Below, one piece after another: positions 51,340 through 61,800 of a stretch of DNA of 64,000 nt. Numbering within the stretch: the first letter of the stretch is position 1; every line of letters starts with the position of its first letter. The notes below the pieces were generated by a model. That model saw only the letters and a list, made by a program, of their open reading frames with translations, searched no databases and was not told where the DNA came from. Made by a program: the position numbers and the translations under genes. This stretch comes from Paraphysomonas bandaiensis (taxonomy: Eukaryota > Chrysophyceae): positions 124,001 to 188,000 of the forward strand of contig CBFFRP010000373.1 of the NCBI GenBank assembly GCA_965644295.1, given 5' to 3'.

Positions 51340-53053
51340 TCACCTGGTTAGCGTAAACTCATCCAAAAGGACAGGACCTTGAGGAGACTCTCCTGTCACA
51401 GAGGAACTGTAGTATTTCCATTGGATCTGATCCGCAGACACAGTCAGCAGAGCCAGTCCTACATCAACATGTGTTGCGGCTGACCATTCAGGAAGCTCTT
51501 CCTGAGGAGGGTAAGAACCTTTATTCCCCTCTCGGTTGCCGGATGCGCCTTGTAGGACATACACAGGGGCACCAGGTGCTGCGTAACTCGTGGAGACCCT
51601 AGACTGCTGATATACTGGATAAGTGCGTTCATAGGAGTGAACGTGGCCTTGTAACACGAGGTCAACGGAGTGAGAATAAAATACGTCTTCCGCCTTTGAT
51701 AGAAGGTATTCTGCCCCGCCACTACCACCAATACAGGCGTGGTCGCTTGAGCAATACATTGGGCGATGAAAATGAGCAATTACCCATGGAGTTGAGGATC
51801 TATCCACATTTGTCAAGTCCTTCTCCATCCACTCCAATTCGGCATCGGAAAACTGAGGTGTGTCAATTGGAGACTCGGAGTTACAGGCCAGGAAATGCGC
51901 GTGCTCGATATTGTACGAGTAGAACATGTTGTCGCCTGAACCTCCGCCATCTAACACTCCAGGCATTGTAAAGCGGTGTTTATAGGCAGAGAAATTGTAC
52001 CAAAATTCTGTGGCAAGAGTATTAGTACATGGTACGCATTGATAAATTTCGCAGTAACATGCGCATATTGAAGAATATTAAAACCACGGAATGAGTTCAG
52101 GAATATACGTTTTGGCTGCGCAGTTTGATGTGACTATTACCGTGGTTTCCAGGAGTAACCATGTATGGCACTCGGGAAGCAATAGGCTCAATCTTGTTGA
52201 AAAAAACATCCCAATGAGGCTCGTACCCATCCGCGTAAGAAATATCCCCGGAGTGAATGACTGCCTGAATATCTCCGTTCTCAACAAGTGAGACAAGATC
52301 AGATACAGTACCATCACTGGCTTCGCCGAAGTCCATATCTGCAATGACCGCGTAAGTAACGGTCTGTCCAGGAGTTAGAGTGGTGAAGCTAAAAACTTCC
52401 GACCAGATGTTGCCGTCACCGACTCTGTAGAAATAAGTGGTGCTTGGTTGTAGGTCCACCATTGTCGCACGATGAATAGTACCAACCCACCCTGCCGATG
52501 TGTAAGTGTCCAAAGACCCTGATTGAGAGGAAGATAGGTCTGAAGCAGAGAGGCCGTATTGAACGACAGACGCGGTTTGATTCAGTGAGACCCAAGTGAC
52601 GCCCATCAGGCTACGGTCTGAAGAGGCAAGACTGAGGTGCACTTGCTCGGGAGGAGAATCCGCTCCACAGCATTGGACTTCGCATTTATGTATAGTAGCA
52701 CACATTGCTTCGGGAATAGGCCAAGCAAGGTCCTCCATACCTTCAAATAGAGCCGGAGGGATTTGGACAAACACTTCAGCGATCTTATCACACACTTCCC
52801 TCTTCAAGAACTTATATTCCTTACAGTTTTCTTGCCTACATACACACATCACATACAAAGATATCATATATATTAATCTCTACATTTCTTTCAATATGTC
52901 CTCTACAGTAGTTTCATTTGTCCAGGTGTCTTGTAGTTGCTGCATTTGGCTCTGACATTCCAGACATTCTTCACTTGTATCCGGCACGGGATCTGAAGCA
53001 TGAGCACTGAGATAGATTGATGACAGGAGGGTGAATATAAAAAATCTCTGCAT
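51340..53053 (-). CDS. purple acid phosphatase with N-terminal saposin B-type domain
   Basis: Three exons (52884-53053, 52141-52835, 51340-52007; introns 48 and 133 nt), 510 residues. Signal peptide at 1-19 (MQRFFIFTLLSSIYLSAHA). Residues about 27-115 hold six cysteines in saposin B spacing: CLEC, ENC, REVC, then CATIHKC. Next an Fn3-like domain (about 120-225) and the metallophosphatase domain with DFG (metal site 1), GDISYADGY, GNHE (286-289, completed across the second splice), AHFHRPMY and GHVHSYERTYP, all five purple acid phosphatase metal motifs. The enzyme uses a two-metal centre to hydrolyse phosphate esters, probably outside the cell or in a lytic vacuole. The saposin part suggests a lipid or membrane-bound substrate, as in acid sphingomyelinase; that is inference. 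Head to head with the PfkB kinase gene. Confidence 0.9.
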
Positions 53054-53647
53054 TGTTAATTGTCTAGCAATGCAGGAGTGTGTTAATGGAATAGTGTTAA
53101 AGTATAGAATTCTATGCATGTAAGTTATTCTCGCATTATGTGTACGTAGTATACCGGTATACCATACTCTAAACGGCAGAAGAGTGCAGTGGAGCTAATG
53201 CATTCACATCATTCCAATCGCGATATATCGCGATTCTCTCCAATGTACGTATTATACAGTAGTATTTGAATTCGTTAGGGTGGGTCTTTTATAAATGGAC
53301 ATTTTTACCATACCTCATTGACGATATCGAGAACTCTAGTGGCGGAAAAAACTCTACCTTTTTCAAAACCTACCCATAGGAGGTTTTTTCCACTGGGTAC
53401 AGTCGTATCGGCATCCTTTGCATTTTTGTTTCAAATATTGAGTCTCAAAAAACAGTTTTTTCCGCCACTGAAATTCCAAAAAAGGCCAAAGGTACAGCTA
53501 AAAGTCTCTGCAAACATAAATTTGTATCCAAAACCAATTGATTTAGTCCACAAAATAAGGGGTTTTCTCCTTGTAAGATATTTCAAGCAAGCATTGACAT
53601 CAAGCCAATGCATTGATACGGAAGTCCTAGCTAGACATATCTTAACA
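53054..53647. repeat. divergent promoter region filled with dispersed repeats
   Basis: Between two divergent genes. 53218-53243 carries TCGCGATATATCGCGATTCTC, like the subterminal sequence of the pogo-like element (about 22153-22178). 53297-53335 is the reverse complement of 4891-4929. 53338-53353 and 53454-53469 are a perfect 16-bp inverted repeat (AGTGGCGGAAAAAACT). These explain an open frame from 53318 that runs into the kinase; it is not likely to be coding. Confidence 0.65.
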
Positions 53648-54973
53648 ATGCATTCCAATCGTCCCTCTATACTTGTATTTGGTGCAGTTGGAATTGATTT
53701 CTTATCAGTGGTTCAAGAATATCCTCAACCTGATTCAAAAATACGAGCAGAGAGATCGGAGTTATGCGGTGGAGGGAATGCTGGGAACACATCAGTAACA
53801 CTGTGTAACCTAGCTGTTAATTGTTGTTTAATATCTAAAGTGGGAAATGATTCATATGGAAATATTATTTTAAATGAGTTATTAGAGTCAGGTGTGGATG
53901 TTTCTTATTGTGTTAATGGAGTGGATATGATATCAGCCTTTACGTATGTGATTGTATGCCCGAAACAGTCAACGAGGACGTGTATACACACACCTTTACG
54001 AGAGGAAATTACTAACAGGGAAATAGATAGTATTCTCAGTCGATTATGTATTGCCGATCACTCGCTTGTGCACTTTGATTCTCGCCATACTTCTGCTGCT
54101 GTTAGGTTGGCACATCACATGGCACCGTACCTCGAGAAGTCACTAATGTGCACGATAGATTTGGAGAAACCTCGAACACATATAGATAAACTTCTTCCAT
54201 TTGTAGATATTATTTTTACTAACCGTAGATGCGCGGACATGTTTTTCCCTGAAGCGTAAGCAATGTATGCAGTTGACTAATGCTATCCTGACAGTGCATT
54301 GTAGTGATGGAATTTGCTCTGATTATAGAGCTTCACTCTTTTTGTGCTCACAGTGTAATGCATACCGATGCAAAGCAGTGGTGTGTACTATGGGAGAGAG
54401 AGGATCTCTACTAATAAGGCGTCGAGGGGATGCAGAAGTGAACATTATGAAGTCTTCATTAATGCCCGAGAGAAACACCTGGTTAAGCGCCTTCGATGGC
54501 GTGCTCTATTCGTCCACTCAAGTCATTGGTAAAGAATTTTTGCCTCCTATTCGTGTATTCCATGAGCTTGTAGAGATATCTTCCCCCCAAAGTAACGATA
54601 AAGTTGCCCTTGATATTATACGGTGCCTAATCGCAATCTGTGTATTGGTTATCCCTAATTGTATTTCTCTCCAGATGCTCGGCGTGGCCCATGGAAAACG
54701 TTGTCGACACTACCGGTGCCGGAGATGCATTCATTGGTGGCTTTCTGAGTGCCCTTGTTCACGATCGATCCTGGGAGGTAATGTTAAAGATCCGCTACCA
54801 CCTTTTCTTAGGCTGTTTTATAGGACTGCCTGGCGATGGGTACACTTGTTGCGTCGGAAAAATTGACTGAAGTGGGAGCAAGGAGAGGGATACCAACATT
54901 AAATAAAGTTGCAGAGATATTAGAAGCCTGTAAAGTAGAGATGAACAGGATATGTGTTGACGATAACAAGTAA
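53648..54973 (+). CDS. PfkB-family carbohydrate kinase
   Basis: Four exons (53648-54255, 54329-54622, 54675-54777, 54824-54973; introns 73, 52 and 46 nt), 384 residues. The N-terminal part has the ribokinase pattern: ILVFGAVGIDFL, then SELCGGGNAGNTSVTLCNLA, then LISKVGNDSYGNIILNEL (signature 1). Near the C-terminus VVDTTGAGDAFIGGFLSAL (signature 2) carries the catalytic base, Asp at about 318. VVCTMGERGSLLI lies between, as expected for the ATP site. Substrate cannot be told: ribokinase, ketohexokinase and adenosine kinase share these motifs. The start at 53648 gives the usual short N-terminus before the first strand; the upstream open frame is repeat-derived. Acceptors were chosen as the only AGs that keep the frame. 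Confidence 0.8.
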
Positions 54974-55431
54974 ACGTCCATCGCGAAAATAGATCAAGTT
55001 TCGGGTTGTATGTAAGTCTTATTATTAGCAATAGGCATCAAGAATCTGCACTAGATAAGTAGCTAGTAGATGAAAACTAGTCAAGCTAGATAAACTTTTA
55101 CTTGTAACTAAATAGTACAAATTGTAATAATATCCTACTCTGTAACGCTACGAAAGCTACTTCTGCACAAGCACCAAGGTGCAACCAATTCGTTCTTGTA
55201 CGTGAGTCCTAGATGGGTTTGGTCAGGGGGGCACCCCTTGGGGTAGGGCTTTGGGGAGGTACATGATTTCGAATTAGTGAGTCGAGTGTTACTAAAAAAC
55301 ATTTGCAATTAAATTGCAATTAATTGTTACGCAGCCTAGTAGATTAGGGCTCCGACGTGTCTGGAGATGGCGCGGGCTGCGAGGTGGGATTGGGGCGAAG
55401 GAATAGCTGGCGGAGACGGCGCCGTGGCATA
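54974..55431. repeat. repeat-rich spacer
   Basis: 55131-55200 resembles 56787-56866 (ATATCCTACT, CGAAAGCT, CCAAGGTGCAACCA in the same order). At about 55305-55339 AATTGCAATTAATTGTTACGCAGCC resembles the end of hAT family A (…AATTAATTGGTACACGCAGCC at 2548-2570), so another hAT terminus probably lies here. No gene. Confidence 0.5.
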
Positions 55432-55618
55432 TCCACTTGTGCAGGGATTGTAGGAGAGGTAGACGCGTGGGGTGAGCTAGGCCTCCTCGTTGCACCTATT
55501 AAGCGAAGAATCAGCGGTTTTCGTCGTGTGTTTCTACGCTTAAACCGTGTTATGCAAGGTTTCTGGCATGTTCTGGGGGGAATCTATGTGGCCCCTTGAG
55601 TGTGGCAACGTAACGGCG
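55432..55618 (-). repeat. GC-rich island, repeat copy 2
   Basis: The minus strand shares ordered blocks with 3265-3446 (see that entry). Frames contain PPRTCQ like SPRTCQ in copy 1. Confidence 0.45.
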
Positions 55619-56130
55619 ACTGCGGTCTTGAATTACTTGTTAGGCTGCAGTATTAAACGGCTGACGAAGATTGATAACTGCATTCTCAAGAGCACGAAGT
55701 CCTCGCGAGGTTAAAGCACCGTAGTACTGCGCGCCAAACACATTCTCCACCTGGGCCTCAGTAATAGTCCACATCCAGAATTCTCAATCTGCGGTATTGA
55801 GGTAGTAAGGCCCAGCTTATGCGGAAGTAAGGCACCACTTTCTTTCCAGTAACCAGGTGCGCGATCACGATTATGACCGTAGAGCTGGTCGCGAAGTGCA
55901 GTATTATTCTCAATAGTCCATTGATCACAAGGGTTTGAATACCAACGATCAAAGGCTGTGTGACGTATATGGCTGCGTTTCAGAAAGACGCCAGTGCCAT
56001 ATTCCGAATTTTAGAATGCGTTCCATGGCTCGGGCAACATTAATTTCAAAGAAAGCGTAATATTGTGACGGCCTAGTATGCGCTAAACCGAAACCGCCCG
56101 AAACCGCGTCTGCTATATGTAAATTCCTTT
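55619..56130 (-). pseudogene. possible decayed coding sequence, unknown family
   Basis: On the minus strand protein-like stretches alternate between frames: YYAFFEINVARAMERILKFG, then HIRHTAFDRWYSNPCDQWTI and RDQLYGHNRDRAPGYWKESG, then EAQVENVFGAQYYGALTSRG and LRALENAVINLRQPF. Each is free of stops for 30-90 codons and richer in GC than nearby DNA. Together with the adjoining GC-rich repeat this may be the 3' part of an old mobile element. No family recognised. Confidence 0.35.
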
Positions 56131-56669
56131 GTCTTCATATCCATTCAGCTTCAGTGGTGTGCATCTCGGGTGGGAATGTTGGTACACGTCATAGTTGCCG
56201 CTCTGCTCTCAAGGAAGACCCCTTTAGCACGACGTCAGTAGTTCGTACGAGTACGGGTCAATGCATGGTATATCTCTCACTGGAGTTGTTAGTCGTACCA
56301 CATCCCCAATCGCATTCCTGTGGAAGCCAGACGACAACTGCGCCTCCGGATTTAGACCATCGTGTGTGGGAGTTTTGAGTTGTTATCACTGCGTGTGTGT
56401 CACTGCAATTCGCATTACATGAGTCACTGTCGAAATAATGTACAAAATCAATACAATTATTTAAAACTAGTAGTTTCGAATTAAACAAATGTACGGCAAA
56501 ACTAAAAGCCTCAACTAATTCTCGTTGCAGATAGTTGTCAAATACCAGATATAGGCGTCTTGTCACTTCAATAGATAGAATGATATATGTAGTGAAGCGT
56601 TATCCAAATTCCTCACTGTACCATTGACAACAGATGTTAACCATTGATGTTACATGGTAACCATTAATG
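56131..56669. other. intergenic, nothing recognised
   Basis: Mixed composition, no supported gene. Confidence 0.4.
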
Positions 56670-58431
56670 TTAAATGCCATTATAATTGCCGGACGTTAAA
56701 TGCCATTATAATTGCCGGACATTGTTCACTAGTAGTAAATGTCTTATTTTTAGTAGTATGCGTTTAAGAGTCAGTGTTTAACTCTGATATCCTACTATAT
56801 TCAGCGCCGCGAAAGCTGCTTGAGCGTCACCGCATGTACCAAGGTACAACCACTTTCGCTCTCTTACTCAAAGCAAACGCCGTGATCAAGCAGAATGTTG
56901 ATATACCTGACACCTGCTGACTTTTTAAGGGTGAACAGCCCGGATGCTTGACTTAGCAGGCAGCCCAATACTCCGGATGCCCTTGAGGTGAGCTTATTCC
57001 CGGATGCCTGTTTATTTGTCAAGGCATTCCCTCAGACGTCTACTACGTAAGTGACACTTTTATTAAGTACCAGACAAGCCTTAGGCTATTGGTAGAAGAC
57101 AGAAAAAGCATCACGTTAGTTTCCCGGGGAGTAATATCTTCGGTATTTATCCCCCAGAACACCACGAAAAGGTGCGAGTCCGACTTTGATGAGGGCAATG
57201 TTCATTAATGACATTATAATAGCCGGTAACGGGGATCAAATTAATGGCATTTACTGGTACATGATATGTGCTACAAAAAGAATTAAGTATTTTTAAGATA
57301 TAGTATCTCCTCTATTCTCCGAACAGCTACTCTGTGGCAACTTTGCGCATTATCAGCGGAAAATTTAAAGTTATAAGTGATAGCTAAAAGTTCGTGAGCA
57401 ACAACATACTCGACAATTGAAGTGCCTATATTTTGTGATAATATATATGTTTAGTGATGCTCGGGTTAAGTAATAATAGCTCACAGTACAACAAATATAA
57501 CAGCTATAGCGACTGTTATATGACCATATCATTCCTACTCCATCAACACACACTATGATAAATATACAAATATCATACTTTTATTTACTTCTCTCCATCA
57601 TACAGAATGAAAAAAATCAATCATGCTTATGTTATTCTCACGCTTAATGAAAGATTTCGCTTCCTTTTATGCTGATAGGGACTATCTAATGGCCCCAACT
57701 ATGACCAAAAATCTAAATTATATTTTTTAAGAGCGATAGTGGCAAGCAAAGTTGATGGCAGTGTAGTTCACAAAGTTTTCTTCGAGTGAATTCGATCCTC
57801 TGTATCATTTCTTTCGTTGTGCAATGGTCGCCTAAAGCGAGATAAAGCGAGGTTACACGTCTAGTGTGTATCATCATATAACGATGAAAGTGAGTTAACA
57901 GGCAATGAAGAGCAGTCAGACATCTAGATTCATCCGTTGATGTTAGTGCATCGGATAGCAATAACGACGACGAAATGGAATGAATTGGTTTTGCACAGTG
58001 TGTTCTGGACAGCACCGAGTTTACCAAGAGAGGTCGACATAGTACCTATGAGTCCACCTACCGCAGCTTGCTTCATATCGAAGCATAATCTAATATGTCT
58101 GTTGTTGAGAGGTTCTCTAGTCGAAAAAAGTTGATAATGACACCTGAGCGTCAAAACATGAATCTAATTACATTCCTATTCCTACGAGCCAATTGTATGT
58201 TGTGGGGTGCTAATACTCTCCATATGAAGCCTTGCAAGTAGATCCTGATGATCCAGTGGAGGGCTAGAAAAGATGATATGTAGTTACGATTTATAGTCTG
58301 TTATATAACTTTAACAGTAATTAAGGGAGCATCCATACTATATTTTATATTTTGAGCGATAGTATCTAGTTAGGTATATGGCCATAATAATTGCCAGGGT
58401 ATATTTCATTAATGTTATTATAATTGCCGGG
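56670..58431. repeat. scattered copies of an ATTATAATTGCCGG repeat in a gene-poor stretch
   Basis: TTAAATGCCATTATAATTGCCGGAC occurs twice in tandem (from 56670 and from 56696). Related units lie at about 57205-57230 (ATTAATGACATTATAATAGCCGG) and 58409-58431 (ATTAATGTTATTATAATTGCCGG); the last two continue with similar sequence (GGTAACGGGGATCAAATTAATG versus GGAACCGGGCACCAATTAATG). 56787-56866 is the second copy of the 55131 repeat. A minus-strand frame at 57713-58027 (104 codons) is unrecognised. No gene is supported. Confidence 0.6.
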
Positions 58432-58874
58432 AACCGGGCACCAATTAATGAGCCAATAATGGTTACCAGGCCCTGGTGTTCGCCTGTCCTCTTAAGGACA
58501 TACTTCAGTACGATGACTCTGCCAAAGTTTTTAGGCAGCGACTTGATTTATAGGTTAGCCAAGCGGTTTTGTAGCGTAACATAGTCTGAATTCTGAATTA
58601 GTTCCATGAGTCTTGGGTCCTTAAATGCGGATCATCACCATATCTTGTGTCGTTTACAACAATAGTAAATAATTTGTAGCATGTGTACATGAATGCAATA
58701 GTAGACACTTAATAAATAAAATTGTTGTGTAGTACTATATTCTTCTCCCAATTGTACTCACCGAAGAATTACATGCAAGTCACATTGGTTATATATTATA
58801 TTAGACGATAACAACGCATCTTTACAAGTTCTAAAACACTACTAGTCCATCAAATTAACCTGAGCAATCAACCA
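58432..58874. other. intergenic, nothing seen
   Basis: AT-rich sequence after the dynein stop codon. Confidence 0.5.
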
Positions 58875-61800
58875 TTACGAATCTGTATTCAGACACAGGG
58901 CAACCCCTTGTAAAACCCAATGAGATTGGTGTTCTGATGTCGCTAAATCGGCTTCAAAAACAAGCCCTACCCCCATGGCATTTCTCCTTGCTTGTGTGAC
59001 GTATACTGGGGTACGAAAGGTATGGTGGAGTTTTAGTTTGGAGGCTTCGATAGGTATAACTTGCATAATCGGTAGATTCACAACCAGCACCTTGGGATCT
59101 TGAACACGCAGCTCCATATTCTCGACATCCCATGCAGCGCCTTCTAAGTATAGGCCCTGCACATAGCATCCTGATTCCAATGGCTCCAATCCTGTCGAGT
59201 CTAAGTGCTTGGTAACTACAGTGTATAACGTGGACTTATCCAGCGGCCACCCTCGGAGACGACATGTAGTTTGCACCAGTGCCGTAAGGTACGACTCAGG
59301 GATATGCAAACCAGACAGCCAAACAACAGCAGGTTCGCCTTCTTTAATCCACAGATCGTACTGTTTGTAGCGTTTTGTATAGTGACCCATCCAACTCCCC
59401 AAGGGTTTCTGTGTGTCTGGGGCAAGACGGCGCCACATAGCAGGCAAAAACCCATTGTACAGCGAGTCGCCCAACGCGTCGAGTTCATCGGACATACCGA
59501 TCTCTCCTACCAGCGCACGCTTCAAATCCAGGAGAGACAGTGCCATTTTCTTCACAAGGTTATTCCACCGTTCAAGTTCCTGTAGCAGCACAACTTGACA
59601 AGGCGTTATTACTCCTGATTCATTTCGTCCCTCCAATAAGACACGGGTCTGAAGTAAGTCATACGAACCAACGTCCATACTGGCCAGCGGTATCTTGGCA
59701 TTAACATCTTTAGCTGTACTTGCAATGTAGTCTTCTCGAGACATTCCCTCTCCGCTACCCGACCGTCTGGGCTGAAGCGAAATCAAGTCCATCCACATTT
59801 CTTTCACTGCGTTGGTGTAGTATCCAATCTCAGCATTGGGGTGTAAACCAAACACAGCAGGCGAATTCGTCATTGGCAAAGTTTCAACCATGCCTGCATA
59901 GTTTTCAATTCCTCCCCACTCAGGAAGTACGTAGTCGAATCCAACTTGAGAGAAAGTGAACCTCTGACAGTCGTCAAATAGGAAATCACCCATGTATTCC
60001 TCAAGATAAGTTACCAATATACGTCTATCCATACCGTCAGACACCCTACCGCCATACATCGCATCTCCAATCAGATACTTAAGCGAGCCCCACGGTAAAA
60101 ACTCGTCCCCATCTTCATAAGACTTCTGCAAATAGAGAGACAGTAAACGCCGAGAAATGTTGAAGTCACTTTCATTGAAATCATAGTTCACATTCCACCC
60201 GATTTTCCCGTATTTTCTTCTCTCAAGCACGACAGCATGCAAGAAAGCAAGCACATACAAGCATGGTCTGAACGCTCTGTGCGGGCATTCTTCAAGTGTT
60301 GAGTCATCCATTCTACTAAATGTGGCTCGCATATTCAGTTTCAAACCATCTGGAGGCTCAGTGACAACCTTCATCGACCGCTGCAGAATTCCGAGGGGAA
60401 ACTTATCTGTCGGATCAGTAGTCAACCACAGTCTAAAATCTTTGTGTGGATCTTTCATGCTATTGAGAATACGTTCAAGTGTTTTCAGCCACGATGCAAG
60501 CAAATGGCAATTCTGAAGCAGAATCCAGTGACCACGCTTGTATCCCGCATCTAAAAGTTGTTCGGCAATCGGACCTTGTCCTTGCCCCAAGGCAACGAAC
60601 TTGAACTTCGATGCCATACCCATCTCATCACAGAATTTCTGGATGTCCGATTGAGGATCTGCCCCTGGCGACAGAATGAAAACCATCGGAGCGATGGGAG
60701 AAGACTGTGCATATATTCTAGCATAGTCAAGTACAGGGGGCTGAACAAACCTATCCCCAAGGGCATCAATAACAAACAATTTAACAGCGTTGTACACTCG
60801 ATCGGGTCGAAAGCAGCGCATTACAGTAAGCTTTTGTAAGAAGTTTAGTCTTGACGAGAAACCTCCAGGTATCTCCACAGTTTCTGGAGACTCTAAATCA
60901 TACCACTCCTTCCACACGTGAGGTTGTGACTTGAAATCAGTCAAAAGTTCGCCGAATACTTCAGCAAGGCCGCTGAGGCATACCAAATCCTTCCAGCCAG
61001 AATCAACCAGCCATGAGGCAGGGCATTTCTCGCTCACTCCCTCCAAAGACGTATCACCCTTCAAGAAAAAGTCCAAAATATTTTTCTCCAAAATACCATC
61101 ACCATCCATTATCATACATGTCATTTGGAAACTGAACATTAACTTATGTTTCTCGAATATACCTGTACATGTATAATCGTATATCTGGACCATCACAGTA
61201 TCGATCATATTGCGCAAGCGGTTGTCGAGCACAGAATCTTTTCGTGCTGAAGACAAAGCTGCCTTGAAAACTACTAAAAAACTGTCAAGACTAATCTCAT
61301 ACATGCTGTTGATTGTAGCCAGCCCAGACTCAGCAAAGTACAGAATCGACCCCCTCTTTGCAACTGGCTTGTATACAGATCGCGCCTCGCTGATATCGTC
61401 TTTAGTCTGTTCTGCTTGCTGTAGCTTTCCTTGGATCTCAACAGCTTTAGATTTCGTATTCTCCAATGTGGAGATAAGCTCGTGGTTGTCCAGAATATTT
61501 CCCTGTGAGCTGGACAACTCTCGCAAAAGGGTATCCTCAAGACTAACAAGTAACTGTGCGTTCTCGCCCATTTCCTCTACCAAGTCCGCCCATTGTCGCT
61601 CAAGATCAGGTCTTTCGTGTGCAACCACCACATTAAGCAACTGGTTGGCTAATCCATCCATAGTAACACCGTAATTAATAATCATAGTTTTGCCCATGAC
61701 CTCTGGAGAATAATGTGGGTTAGCGAGCTTGGTGGTGAAAAAGAGCCGGAAGTTATCATCCCACTCCACCATTTTATCCCCAAGCTTAATGACCATAGAT

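Noticed and set aside
53318-53647. 110-codon N-terminal extension of the PfkB kinase
   Set aside because: It is built from dispersed repeats (39-bp repeat and 16-bp inverted repeat) and has no kinase-like content; the kinase fold starts right after Met at 53648.
56940-57030. Three CCGGATGC words at irregular spacing
   Set aside because: Too short and irregular for a CRISPR or satellite array; CRISPR is not expected in a nuclear genome.
57713-58154. Two overlapping minus-strand frames (104 and 74 codons)
   Set aside because: No domain, no convincing splice partner; kept as unassigned.
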